64,000 nucleotides of DNA from Streptomyces griseofuscus (GTDB lineage Bacteria; Actinomycetota; Actinomycetes; Streptomycetales; Streptomycetaceae): positions 7,501,001 through 7,565,000 of the forward strand of contig NZ_CP051006.1 in the NCBI RefSeq assembly GCF_014673495.1. The letters run 5' to 3'. Positions 24,352 to 32,248 of this stretch are shown piece after piece. A program made the position numbers and the translations under genes. The stretch's first letter is position 1; each line of letters starts with the position of its first letter. The notes below the pieces were generated by a model. The model saw nothing but the letters and a program-made list of their open reading frames with translations. It made no database searches and was not told the origin of the DNA.

Positions 24352-24906
24352 ATGACCGAACCCGCACCCGTCGCCTGGCCGCCCGCCCCGATCAGGACCG
24401 AGCGGCTCGTGCTGCGCGAGCCCAAGGCCCGGGACCGGGCGGCGTTCATCGACCTGTCCGCCTCGCCGGAGGTGGGCACCTACGTCGGTGGCGCCCGGCC
24501 CCGCGCGGAACTCGAACGCGTGGTGCCCGAGGTGCCCGGGCGGCGGCCCGGCCTCTTCGTGGTCGAGCTCGACGGGACGATGATCGGCTTCGTCCAGCTG
24601 CTCGACCGGCGCGCCCCGGAGCGCCCCGGCCATGTCCGCCCCGAGGGCGGGGAGGCGGAGCTGGGCTATATGTTCCTGCCGCACGCGTGGGGACACGGCT
24701 ACGCGGCCGAGGCGTGCGCGGCGGCGCTCGACTGGTTCGCGGACGCGCTGCCCGGCGAGCCCGTGGTGCTCACCACCCAGACCGCCAACGCCCGCTCCAT
24801 GCGACTCGCGGCGAAGCTCGGATTCACCGAGGTGGAGCGGTTCGAGGACTACGGCGCCGAGCAGTGGTTCGGGGTCTGGTCCCCGCTCGCCGCACAGCCG
24901 GGTTGA
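24352..24906 (+). CDS. GNAT-family N-acetyltransferase (RimJ/RimL type)
   Basis: A 184-residue protein with the GNAT order of motifs: RTERLVLREPKARDRAAFID at the N-terminus, FVVELDGTMIGFVQLLDRR, AELGYMFLPHAWGHGYAAEA (acetyl-CoA-binding motif A, residues ~103-122), VVLTTQTANARSMRLAAKLG and FTEVERFEDYG. Such enzymes acetylate protein N-termini or small amines; the substrate is not deducible. ATG 24352 is nine bases inside the longest frame. It stands 35 bp after the PH-like gene and 63 bp before lnt. Confidence 0.83.
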   Translation: MTEPAPVAWPPAPIRTERLVLREPKARDRAAFIDLSASPEVGTYVGGARPRAELERVVPEVPGRRPGLFVVELDGTMIGFVQLLDRRAPERPGHVRPEGGEAELGYMFLPHAWGHGYAAEACAAALDWFADALPGEPVVLTTQTANARSMRLAAKLGFTEVERFEDYGAEQWFGVWSPLAAQPG

Positions 24907-24969
24907 GGCGGTGAGCGCCCGCCGACCGTGGCTGTCGACGCCGAGGTCAGCGGCCGTACACTCACCCGG

Positions 24970-26580
24970 GTGACCGTCACCGCAACTTCCGTGGACCAGC
25001 CGGACCGGCTCCGGACGTCCCCCGCGCCCGGCGCATGGCGTCGCCGGCTGCTGCGCCTGGTCCCGGCCCTCGCCTCCGCCCTGTGCGGAGTGCTGCTCTA
25101 CGTCAGCTTCCCTCCACGCCCCCTGTGGTGGCTGGCGCTCCCCGCGTTCGCCGGGTTCGGCTGGGTGCTGCGGGGGCGCGGCTGGAAGGCGGCCCTCGGG
25201 CTCGGCTATCTCTTCGGCCTCGGCTTCCTGCTGCCCCTGCTGGTGTGGACCGGCGTGGAGGTCGGCTACCTGCCGTGGCTGGCCCTGGTCGCGGTGGAGG
25301 CCGTGTTCGTCGCCCTGGTCGGTGTGGGTGTCGCCGCCGTGTCCCGGCTGCCCGGCTGGCCGGTGTGGGCCGCGGCGATCTGGATCACCGGCGAGGCCGT
25401 ACGGGCGCGGACGCCCTTCGGGGGCTTCCCCTGGGGGAAGATCGCGTTCGGACAGGCGGACGGCGTCTTCCTGCCGCTCGCCGCGGTCGGCGGCACCCCC
25501 GTCCTGGGCTTCGCGGTCGTGCTGTGCGGCTTCGGCCTGTACGAGGCGGCCCGCCTTCTGGCCGAACGGCGCCGCTCGCGCACCGTGCGCCGGGCCGCGG
25601 CCGCCGCCGCGCTGCTCAGCGTGGCGGTGCCGGTGGCCGGTGCGTTCGCCGCGCGCGGCCTGGTCAGCGACAAGGCCGAGGACGGCACCAGGACGGTCGC
25701 CCTGATCCAGGGCAATGTGCCGCGCGAGGGCCTGGAATTCAGCGCCCAGCGCCGCGCGGTGCTGGACCGCCATGTGAAGGAGACCCTCAAGCTCGCCGCC
25801 GACGTCAAGGCGGGCAAGGTCCCGAGGCCCGACTTCGTGCTCTGGCCGGAGAACTCCTCCGACCTCGACCCCTACAACGACCCGGACGCCGCCGCCGTCA
25901 TCGACGAGGCGTCGGCGGCCATCGGGGTGCCCATCTCGGTCGGCGCCGTCGTGGACAAGGACGGCAAGCAGCTCAACGAGCAGATCCTGTGGGACCCGGC
26001 CAAGGGCCCGACGCAGACGTACGACAAACGGCAGATCCAGCCGTTCGGCGAGTACATGCCGCTGCGCGGGTTCGTCGGGGCCATCAACAAGGACTGGACC
26101 ACGATGCTCCGCCAGGACTTCAGCCGGGGCACCAAGCCGGGCGTGTTCGACATGGACGGCGCCAAGGTCGGGCTCGCCACCTGCTACGAGGCCGCCTTCG
26201 ACTGGGACGTGCGGGACACCGTGACGCACGGCGCCGAGATGATCTCCGTACCGAGCAACAACGCGACCTTCGACCGCAGCGAGATGACCTACCAGCAGCT
26301 CGCCATGTCCCGGATCCGCGCCGTCGAGCACAGCCGCACCGTGACCGTCCCGGTGACCAGCGGCGTCAGCGCGATCATCATGCCGGACGGGAAGATCACC
26401 CAGCGGACCGGCATGTTCGTGCCCGCCTACCTGGAGCAGAAGGTGCCGCTGCGCACCTCCACCACGCCCGCGACCGACCTCGGCATCCTGCCCGAGATGG
26501 CGCTCGTGCTCGTCGCCGTGGGCGGCATCGGCTGGGCGATCGGGAGCGGGCTGCGGGCGCGCCGCGCGGGCGAGGCGTAG
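24970..26580 (+). CDS. lnt: Apolipoprotein N-acyltransferase
   Basis: A 536-residue integral membrane enzyme that N-acylates the lipobox cysteine of lipoproteins, using phospholipid as donor. About six helices lie in residues ~30-225 and one at 510-530. Between them is a nitrilase-like periplasmic domain with the catalytic triad Glu ~293 (LWPENSSDLDP), Lys ~351 (TYDKRQIQPFGEYMPL) and Cys ~404 (LATCYEAAFDWD). The motifs are complete, so the enzyme should be active. The GTG at 24970 (VTVTATSVDQPD) is favoured; an earlier in-frame start is at 24928. In many streptomycetes lnt is next to a polyprenol-mannose synthase, but here a Nudix gene follows. Confidence 0.9.
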   Translation: MTVTATSVDQPDRLRTSPAPGAWRRRLLRLVPALASALCGVLLYVSFPPRPLWWLALPAFAGFGWVLRGRGWKAALGLGYLFGLGFLLPLLVWTGVEVGYLPWLALVAVEAVFVALVGVGVAAVSRLPGWPVWAAAIWITGEAVRARTPFGGFPWGKIAFGQADGVFLPLAAVGGTPVLGFAVVLCGFGLYEAARLLAERRRSRTVRRAAAAAALLSVAVPVAGAFAARGLVSDKAEDGTRTVALIQGNVPREGLEFSAQRRAVLDRHVKETLKLAADVKAGKVPRPDFVLWPENSSDLDPYNDPDAAAVIDEASAAIGVPISVGAVVDKDGKQLNEQILWDPAKGPTQTYDKRQIQPFGEYMPLRGFVGAINKDWTTMLRQDFSRGTKPGVFDMDGAKVGLATCYEAAFDWDVRDTVTHGAEMISVPSNNATFDRSEMTYQQLAMSRIRAVEHSRTVTVPVTSGVSAIIMPDGKITQRTGMFVPAYLEQKVPLRTSTTPATDLGILPEMALVLVAVGGIGWAIGSGLRARRAGEA

Positions 26581-26634
26581 CACCCGGGCGACGCGGGGCT
26601 CAGGGGCGCGCGACGCCCGGTTAGGGTCGGTCCC

Positions 26635-27114
26635 ATGGCTACTCCTGACTTCATCCGCACCCTGCGGGCCTCGGCCGGCCACCAGCTGCTCTGGCTGCCC
26701 GGGGTCACGGCGATCGTCTTCGACGACGCGGGCAGGGTGCTCCTCGGCCGGCGCACCGACACCCGTAAATGGTCGGTGATCGGCGGCATCCCGGAGCCGG
26801 GCGAGCAGCCCGCGGACTGCGCGGTGCGGGAGGTCTTCGAGGAGACGGGCGTACGGTGCCTGCCCGAGCGGGTCGTCCTGGTCCAGGCGCTCCAGCCGGT
26901 CACGTACGGCAACGGGGACGTCTGCCAGTACATGGACATCACCTTCCGCTGCCGGGCCGTGGGCGGCGAGGCCCGGGTCAACGACGACGAGTCGCTGGAC
27001 GTCGGCTGGTTCGCGGTGGACGCGCTGCCCGCTCTGAACGAGTTCGCGCTCTCCCGGATCAAGCAGGCCATGGCCGAGGAGCCCACCTGGTTCGAACCGG
27101 CCACGCTCGGCTGA
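26635..27114 (+). CDS. Nudix hydrolase
   Basis: A 159-residue protein with an intact Nudix box at residues 51-73: GIPEPGEQPADCAVREVFEE followed by TGV, including the glutamates that bind Mg2+. Upstream, TAIVFDDAGRVLLGRRTDTR and WSVIGG fit a nucleotide-diphosphate hydrolase of the ADP-ribose/MutT class. The substrate is uncertain. ATG 26635 lies 54 bp after lnt. The stop codon falls within a duplicated sequence (see repeat at 27097-27161). Confidence 0.87.
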   Translation: MATPDFIRTLRASAGHQLLWLPGVTAIVFDDAGRVLLGRRTDTRKWSVIGGIPEPGEQPADCAVREVFEETGVRCLPERVVLVQALQPVTYGNGDVCQYMDITFRCRAVGGEARVNDDESLDVGWFAVDALPALNEFALSRIKQAMAEEPTWFEPATLG

Positions 27115-27161
27115 CCCCGGCACGCTCGGCCACCCGGCCACGCTCGGCTGACCCCGGCACG
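27097..27161 (+). repeat. 37-bp-period duplication across the Nudix stop codon
   Basis: A 28-bp sequence at 27097-27124, which includes the last codons and TGA of the Nudix gene (CCACGCTCGGCTGACCCCGG), recurs at 27134-27161 with nine bases between the copies. It looks like a recent slippage duplication of the gene's 3' end. Confidence 0.85.
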
Positions 27162-27227
27162 CAGGGCACAGCACCCGTGGCCGGCACGCTCCCCGCCGGG
27201 GCCGGTGACCTTGGTTAGGGTCGGCCC

Positions 27228-28013
27228 ATGACCTCCCGCATCCAGCCCCTCGCCCTCGATCTCGCCGGCCGCACCGCCCTCGTCACCGGTGCCGCGAGCG
27301 GAATCGGCCGTGCCTGCGCGCTGCGCCTGGCGGCGGCCGGGGCCCGGGTGAGAGCCGTCGACCGGGACGCGCCGGGGCTCGCCGGACTCGCCGAGGAGGC
27401 GCGGGACCTCGCGGGCGCCGTCGTCCCGCACGTCCTCGACCTCACCGACCTGGACGCGGCCGAGGCGGCGGCAGCCGGCACCGATGTGCTGGTCAACAAC
27501 GCGGGGCTGCAACTGGTGCGCCCCATCGAGGAGTTCCCGCCGGACGTCTTCCACACGGTGCTGACCGTGATGCTGGAGGCGCCCTTCCGCCTGGTGCGTG
27601 GCGCCCTGCCGCACATGTACGGGCAGGGCTGGGGCCGGATCGTCAATGTGTCCTCCGTGCACGGGCTGCGCGCCTCCGCGTTCAAGTCCGCGTACGTCGC
27701 CGCCAAGCACGGTCTGGAGGGCCTGTCCAAGACGGCCGCGCTGGAGGGCGCCGCGCACGGCGTCACCTCCAACTGCGTGAACCCTGCCTACGTCCGCACC
27801 CCCTTGGTGGAGAAGCAGATCGCCGACCAGGCGGCGGCCCACGGCATCCCCGAGGAGCGGGTGCTTGCCGAGGTGCTGCTGAAGGACAGCGCGCTGCGGC
27901 GCCTGCTCGAACCGGAGGAGGTCGCCGAGGCCGTGGCCTATCTGTGCAGTCCTTAGGCGTCCTTCGTCACCGGTACGTCCCTGGTCCTGGACGGCGGCTG
28001 GACCGCCCACTGA
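27228..28013 (+). pseudogene. SDR-family 3-hydroxybutyrate dehydrogenase-like gene with an in-frame amber codon
   Basis: The protein has the classical SDR features: GAASGIG at 21-27 (NAD binding), NNAG at 90-93, catalytic S142/S143, Y156 and K160 (SAYVAAKHG). It resembles D-3-hydroxybutyrate dehydrogenases (CVNPAYVRTPLVEKQIADQA). Translation stops at TAG 27954-27956 after 242 residues. The same frame then continues ASFVTGTSLVLDGGWTAH and ends at TGA 28011-28013, exactly the C-terminal strand expected of an SDR. A single GAG-to-TAG change explains it. The lost 18 residues normally line the cofactor/oligomer interface, so activity is doubtful unless the codon is read through. Confidence 0.85.
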
Positions 28014-28019
28014 GCCTGC

Positions 28020-28424
28020 TCACGCGCCGGTCAGCTCACGCCCCGTGACCACCTCGGAGTCGATCCGCACGAGCACGTCATCGCCCACCGGCATCCAGGA
28101 GTCCGGGCCGTCGAGGAGTTCCTGGCCGTCGGGGACCGGCAGCAGCATGGCGCGGCCGGTGACGACCACGCTCCAGCCGGAGCGGGTGGCCGCGTCGAAC
28201 TCGTCCGCCTCGAAGGCGACGACGGCACCGTCGATGGCGCGCACGAGGTCCGCGCCCGCCGAGGTGCGCAGCAGCACGGAGGAGTCCGCGGCGAGGCAGA
28301 AATTGACGGGGAGGACGGCGGGGAGCGCCTGCTTGGTGTACACGACCCGGCCGACCGGCACCCCGGCCAGCAGGCGCAGACAGGTCCCCCGGTCGAGCGC
28401 GCGAAAGCCGTCGTTCTGGAGCAC
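28020..28424 (-). CDS. Pyridoxamine 5'-phosphate oxidase-family flavin-binding protein
   Basis: A 134-residue split-barrel protein: LDRGTCLRLLAGVPVGRVVY, ALPAVLPVNFCLAADSSVLL, AFEADEFDAATRSGWSVVVT and GRAMLLPV follow the pattern of small PPOX-like FMN or F420-binding proteins of actinomycetes. The reaction is unknown. GTG 28424 is the best in-frame start; the frame remains open far upstream without a ribosome site, and a nearby ATG lies in another frame. It converges with the SDR gene (6-bp gap). Confidence 0.72.
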   Translation of the reverse strand: MLQNDGFRALDRGTCLRLLAGVPVGRVVYTKQALPAVLPVNFCLAADSSVLLRTSAGADLVRAIDGAVVAFEADEFDAATRSGWSVVVTGRAMLLPVPDGQELLDGPDSWMPVGDDVLVRIDSEVVTGRELTGA

Positions 28425-28764
28425 CGGTCCATCGTGCCCGCGCGGACCCGGCCGGGATAGGGCCGGTCGGCCCTCGTCCGTGCCTGGGGGGCCTCCCTCG
28501 GCATCTGGATGGCCTCCCTCGCCGCCGAGGCTCCGTGCACCGGATGCCTCGGCACCACCCGGCCGGGCCCGCGCGGCCATGGCTGACACCAGCGCGGCCC
28601 GCTGCACACGGAACGAGCCGCGCGGGTCGGCCAGGGCGGCGAGTGCATTCGGGTGGGGCGCGTTGGGTTTGCGGGAAGCGCCGGTGCTGGGGGCGGAAGT
28701 GACGTACGGCCCTGAGACTTTGCGGAGGCGGCGAGCGCGTGACTCACCTTGCTCTATCGGCCGT
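28425..28764. other. 340-bp interval without a clear gene
   Basis: This lies between the PPOX start and the stop of the RaiA-like gene on the same strand, so it should contain the PPOX promoter. The minus-strand frame of the PPOX gene stays open through it, but the predicted peptide has no recognisable domain, so I do not extend the gene. Nothing else was seen. Confidence 0.4.
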
Positions 28765-29154
28765 TCACAAGGTCTCGCCGCCCCGCCAGGGCGGCGGGGT
28801 CGCCGTCCTGCGGGTGCCGTGTGTGCGGTGGGCGACGCGGTCGGTGCGGCTGCGCAGACGGTCCTGGAGGCGGTCGGCGAGTTCGCGGGCGCTGTGCTCA
28901 CGGGCGTGGACGACGACGAGGTAGTGACCCACCCGGATCTCGGCACCGGCGGTCCAGGGCTGTCCGACATGGTGGGCGGCCGCCCTGCTGACCCGGATCT
29001 CGCCGCTCACGGGCGGCAGACCCGGCCGGCCGAGCACGGCGTCCATCTTCTCCCGGAGATAGGCGAGGTCCTCCTCGGGCATCTCGCCCTCCACCCGTAC
29101 GCGGACGGCGACGGCAGTCTCGGGGGCGCGGACGCCGGTGTCCCTTGCAGTCAT
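28765..29154 (-). CDS. HPF/RaiA-like ribosome-associated protein (putative)
   Basis: A 129-residue protein. Residues ~10-105 show strand-helix order like the N-terminal domain of ribosome hibernation factors: AVAVRVRVEGEMPEEDLAYL, MDAVLGRPGLPPVSGEIRVS, AEIRVGHYLVVVHAREHSAR, ELADRLQDRLRSRTDRVAHR. Its short length and basic C-terminus (THGTRRTATPPPWRGGETL) suggest RNA or ribosome contact. The assignment is by pattern only. ATG 29154 has AAGGAG eight bases upstream. A GC hairpin lies within the last codons. Confidence 0.6.
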   Translation of the reverse strand: MTARDTGVRAPETAVAVRVRVEGEMPEEDLAYLREKMDAVLGRPGLPPVSGEIRVSRAAAHHVGQPWTAGAEIRVGHYLVVVHAREHSARELADRLQDRLRSRTDRVAHRTHGTRRTATPPPWRGGETL

Positions 29155-29411
29155 GTGCTCCACTCCTTCTGATCGTTGCGTGCTGATCGTTCGGTGCAGC
29201 GCACCCAGCGTCTCCCGCGCACCGCCCCCGCCCCAGGGCCGCCCGACCCGGGGACCCGGGCCGGTGGTCCCGGCCGCCGGACCCACATTCCGGAACCGGC
29301 CGACTTCCCTCGAATCCGCATGACGTGGCGCCCGTGCCTGTGTGAGCCCTGGACGCGCCCCCGCGTACGCGAGCAGACTGCGGTCTCCCCGAGGAAGGCA
29401 GGTCGGTCGCC

Positions 29412-30152
29412 ATGCTGTTGCGTCTGCCCACGTCCGTGTCCGAAGCGCAGGAGTGCCTGGCGGAGGGGGCGGTCCCGGTCGGCGGGGCGACACTGGTGTG
29501 GGCCACGTGGCAGCGCGAGGGATTTCCCGAACTGGCCATGTCGCTAAGGCAGTTGCCGCAGGCCAATGCCATCGGCGCCGAGCGGCTGGGCGCCGCCGTG
29601 CTGCTCGGGCAGATAGACGGCCGGGTGCCGGACGTGCTGCGCCGCGCGGCCGGCACGGTGGGCACCGGGGCGGTACGCCGCGCGGCGACGGTGGGCGGCA
29701 ACCTGGTGGGCAGCGCGCTGCGTTGTCTGCTCCCGGCCGCCCTGGTCCTCGACGCACGGGCCACGGTGCTGGAGTCCGACGGCGTCCGTGAGACGGACCT
29801 GGCCGAAGTCGTCGCGAAACGGCCCCTGTTGCTCAGCCTGCGCTGGTCCGCCCCGCTCGCCTGCGCCTACCGCAAGCTCCCCGCCGACGCGGGCGCCCCG
29901 CCGCCCCTCGTGGTGGCCTCGGCCCTGCACGCGGGGGACGGCGCGGCTGACGATGCGGGCGCCGCCGCGGGGTACGGCGTCCGGGTCGCCGTACGGGACG
30001 GTTACGAGGTGTTCGAGGGCGCCGCCGTGACCGGCGCCGACCCCGAGGAGACCCTGGAGTCCCTGCGCGCCACCGTCCTCGGCGATCTGCCCGCCGCCGC
30101 GTGGACGGTCGTACGGTCTCAGGTGCTCGACCTGCTGGCGCGCGAGCGCTGA
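29412..30152 (+). CDS. FAD-binding subunit of a molybdopterin dehydrogenase (CoxM/XdhB-like), stand-alone
   Basis: A 246-residue protein with the FAD-binding motifs of the medium subunit of xanthine/CO dehydrogenase-type enzymes: AVPVGGATLVWATWQ near residues 20-34 and TVGTGAVRRAATVGGNLVGS near 78-97. A C-terminal CO_deh_flav_C-like part (RKLPADAGAPPPLVVASALH, AAVTGADPEETLESLRATVL) follows. Normally such a subunit works with an iron-sulfur and a molybdopterin subunit; neither is adjacent. It may supply FAD to a remote complex or act alone. Its last 34 bases overlap the convergent TetR gene. Confidence 0.75.
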   Translation: MLLRLPTSVSEAQECLAEGAVPVGGATLVWATWQREGFPELAMSLRQLPQANAIGAERLGAAVLLGQIDGRVPDVLRRAAGTVGTGAVRRAATVGGNLVGSALRCLLPAALVLDARATVLESDGVRETDLAEVVAKRPLLLSLRWSAPLACAYRKLPADAGAPPPLVVASALHAGDGAADDAGAAAGYGVRVAVRDGYEVFEGAAVTGADPEETLESLRATVLGDLPAAAWTVVRSQVLDLLARER

Positions 30153-30751
30153 CCCGCGGGGCCGTCCGGTCCGTCGACCAGGGCGGCCACCAGACGGGTC
30201 ATCGCGGGCCGGGGGTCGGGTGTGCCGGGCCAACTGGTCATCAGGAGGTGGTGCGCGGTACCGACGATCGCGAGCGCCGCGGTGCCCGGATCGACGGACC
30301 CCGCCACCCTGCCGAGCTCCTGTTCGGCCTCCAGATAGCCGGTGACGGCCTCCTGGATCGCGGCGAACCCCGGCGCCCCGCCCTCCAGCGCCTCACGGAT
30401 GAGGACCGCGGCGCCGGGGCGCGTCATGGCCAGGCCCGACAGGGCCGGACCACCCGAGTCGAACAGCGCGCGCACGACCGCGTCCAGGTTCCGCACCACC
30501 GTGCCCTGCCCGGCGAGCCCCGTCAGCGCCCCCGCCTTCGTCGCCGTCCGCGCGAACCGGTCCAGGCACAGCTCGGCCACGAACTCGTCGAGCCCCGCGA
30601 AGTGAGTGTGCAGCAGCCCCTTGGCACAGCCCGCCTCGGTGGTGACGGCACGGCTGGTGAGCGCGCCGGGACCGTCCCGTTCGACGACGCGCTCGGCCGC
30701 CGCGAACAGCCGCTCGCGCACATCCGGCGTCGCCACTCCACGCGGTGACAT
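30119..30751 (-). CDS. TetR-family transcriptional regulator
   Basis: A 210-residue repressor with an N-terminal HTH (RERLFAAAERVVERDGPGAL then SRAVTTEAGCAKGLLHTHFA, residues ~12-55) followed by an effector domain. Start ATG 30751. Two tandem palindromic sites at 30824-30862 separate it from a divergent methyltransferase gene at 30890, so it likely represses both. Its 3' end overlaps the FAD-subunit gene by 34 bases on the opposite strand. Confidence 0.87.
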   Translation of the reverse strand: MSPRGVATPDVRERLFAAAERVVERDGPGALTSRAVTTEAGCAKGLLHTHFAGLDEFVAELCLDRFARTATKAGALTGLAGQGTVVRNLDAVVRALFDSGGPALSGLAMTRPGAAVLIREALEGGAPGFAAIQEAVTGYLEAEQELGRVAGSVDPGTAALAIVGTAHHLLMTSWPGTPDPRPAMTRLVAALVDGPDGPAGQRSRASRSST

Positions 30752-30823
30752 GGGCCTCTCTTCCGTTCCGCCGTCCTCGCCCGCAAGGGGCGCAGCACCC
30801 CGGATGGTAACGGGGATTGCGGG

Positions 30824-30862
30824 TATGGGCAGACGCCCATACAGTTTGGGCACACGCCCATT
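30824..30862. promoter_or_regulatory. Twin TetR-type operators, 21 bp apart
   Basis: Site 1 (30824-30841) is TATGGGC-AGAC-GCCCATA, a perfect 7-bp palindrome. Site 2 (30845-30862) is TTTGGGC-ACAC-GCCCATT, with a perfect 5-bp core. The repeat distance is 21 bp, two helical turns. They lie 73 bp from the TetR start and 28 bp from the methyltransferase start. Confidence 0.75.
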
Positions 30863-30889
30863 CTTCGCTGCCCACCGCAGGAGGCCCCC

Positions 30890-31756
30890 GTGCCGGACAT
30901 CGTCAACACCGAGCAGGCGCAGGCATGGAACGGCCCGGAAGGCACCCACTGGGCGCGCCACCAGGACCGCTGGAACGCTGTCAACGAGGGTTTCAACGAG
31001 CCGCTGCTCGAAGCCGCCGCGATCGCCGGGGCGCACCGCGTCCTCGACCTCGGCTGCGGCTCCGGGCAGACCACCCGGCTCGCCGCGCTGCGCGCACCCC
31101 GGGGCGGCGCGCTGGGCCTCGACCTGTCCGGGCCGATGCTGGCCGAGGCGCGGGCCCGCGCGGAGCGGGAGGGCATCGCCAACGTGACCTTCGCACAGGG
31201 CGACGCACAGGTGCACCCGTTCGAGCCGGGCGCTTTCGATGTGGCCGTCAGCCGTTTCGGGGTGATGTTCTTCGCCGACCCCGTGGCGGCGTTCGGCAAC
31301 ATCGGCCGGGCGCTGCGGCCCGGCGGACGCCTGGCGTTCGTCTGCCCGGCCGACGCCGCGCTCAACGGCGGGGTGGCGGCGCTGGCCTCCCTGCGCGACA
31401 TCCTGCCGTTCGGCGACCTCGGCAGGCCGGGGCTCCCCGGCATGTTCTCCCTGGCCGCCCCGGACCGCGTCCGCGACGTGCTCACCGCGGCCGGCTTCAC
31501 CGGCGTCACGATCGACGAGGTGCGGGCGGACGGGATCTGGGGTGACGGAGCCGAGGACGCCGCGGACTTCCTGCTCGGCACCGGCCCCGGGGGCCATCTG
31601 ATGCGGCAGGCCGACACGGCGACCCGCGCCGAGGCCCGCCGCACCCTGACGGACCGGCTGCGCCCCCATGAGACGGAGGACGGCACGGTCCGGCTCCCCA
31701 GCACGTCCTGGCTGGTCACGGCGGTGCGCCCGGCCGTGCCGGCGGAGCGGCCCTGA
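30890..31756 (+). CDS. Class I SAM-dependent methyltransferase
   Basis: A 288-residue methyltransferase with motif I VLDLGCGSGQTTRLAALRAP (residues ~52-71), motif II GLDLSGPMLAEARARAE, the acidic post-motif FAQGDAQVHPFEPGAFDVAV and the methyltransf_11 segment SRFGVMFFADPVAAFGNIGR. The substrate is unknown; small-molecule methylation is most likely. The GTG at 30890 has AGGAGG a few bases upstream. It is divergent from a TetR gene, with twin operators 28-66 bp before the start, implying induction by a TetR ligand. Confidence 0.87.
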   Translation: MPDIVNTEQAQAWNGPEGTHWARHQDRWNAVNEGFNEPLLEAAAIAGAHRVLDLGCGSGQTTRLAALRAPRGGALGLDLSGPMLAEARARAEREGIANVTFAQGDAQVHPFEPGAFDVAVSRFGVMFFADPVAAFGNIGRALRPGGRLAFVCPADAALNGGVAALASLRDILPFGDLGRPGLPGMFSLAAPDRVRDVLTAAGFTGVTIDEVRADGIWGDGAEDAADFLLGTGPGGHLMRQADTATRAEARRTLTDRLRPHETEDGTVRLPSTSWLVTAVRPAVPAERP

Positions 31757-31781
31757 CATCCGCCGTCGGAGGGCGTCCCGG

Positions 31782-32153
31782 TCAGTCCCCGTGGACGGTG
31801 AGCCGGTAGCCCTCGGGGCCGGTGAAGGAGAACGACGGACCGAACGGGGTCGCCTGGAGCGGGGTGACGCCTTCCGTGCCCGCCGCGACGAGCTGCTCGC
31901 GCAGGGCCGGGGCGTCGGTGGTGCGCAGCCACAGGGCGACACCGAGGCCGGGCTGTCCTGCGCCGTCCAGATCGACGCCGGGCAGCGGCTCGCGGACGGC
32001 GAACGGGATCGGGCCGGTGGCGAAGACGGCCGCGTTCGCCGGTCCGCCCGGCGCCCGCCGCAGTCCGAGCCGCTCCTCGAAGAACGCGGCCGCGGCCGGT
32101 ACGTCCCTCACCTGGAGGGCGATGAAATCAGGGCCTTCGACGGTGGCGGTCAT
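31782..32153 (-). CDS. VOC (glyoxalase/bleomycin resistance) family protein
   Basis: A 123-residue single VOC module: DFIALQVRDVPAAAAFFEER, LGLRR, NAAVFATGPIPFAVREPLPG, GVALWLRTTDAPALREQLVA and FSFTGPEGYRLTVHGD, the usual two beta-alpha-beta3 halves with the Glu near the end that binds metal in many members. Substrate unknown. ATG 32153 has GGAG six bases upstream. It is divergent from a MarR gene, with two matching palindromes in the 92-bp gap. Confidence 0.83.
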   Translation of the reverse strand: MTATVEGPDFIALQVRDVPAAAAFFEERLGLRRAPGGPANAAVFATGPIPFAVREPLPGVDLDGAGQPGLGVALWLRTTDAPALREQLVAAGTEGVTPLQATPFGPSFSFTGPEGYRLTVHGD

Positions 32154-32184
32154 GGTGACTCCAAGGGTGGTCTGTCGATGCGCA

Positions 32185-32248
32185 TATGTCAGAACTTTGA
32201 CATAGCGACAGTAGACCCCGGCCTCCGGCATGTCAAAATACTGACATG
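32185..32248. promoter_or_regulatory. Pair of MarR-type palindromic operators
   Basis: Site 1 (32185-32204) is TATGTCA-N6-TGACATA. Site 2 (32229-32248) is CATGTCA-N6-TGACATG and ends on the marR ATG (32246). Both have perfect 7-bp arms and the same six-base spacer, and their starts are 44 bp apart. The arrangement would block both divergent genes. Confidence 0.8.

Noticed and set aside
28425..28970. Long N-terminal extension of the PPOX gene
   Set aside because: The frame is open but lacks a ribosome site and domain content, and it would overlap the RaiA-like gene.
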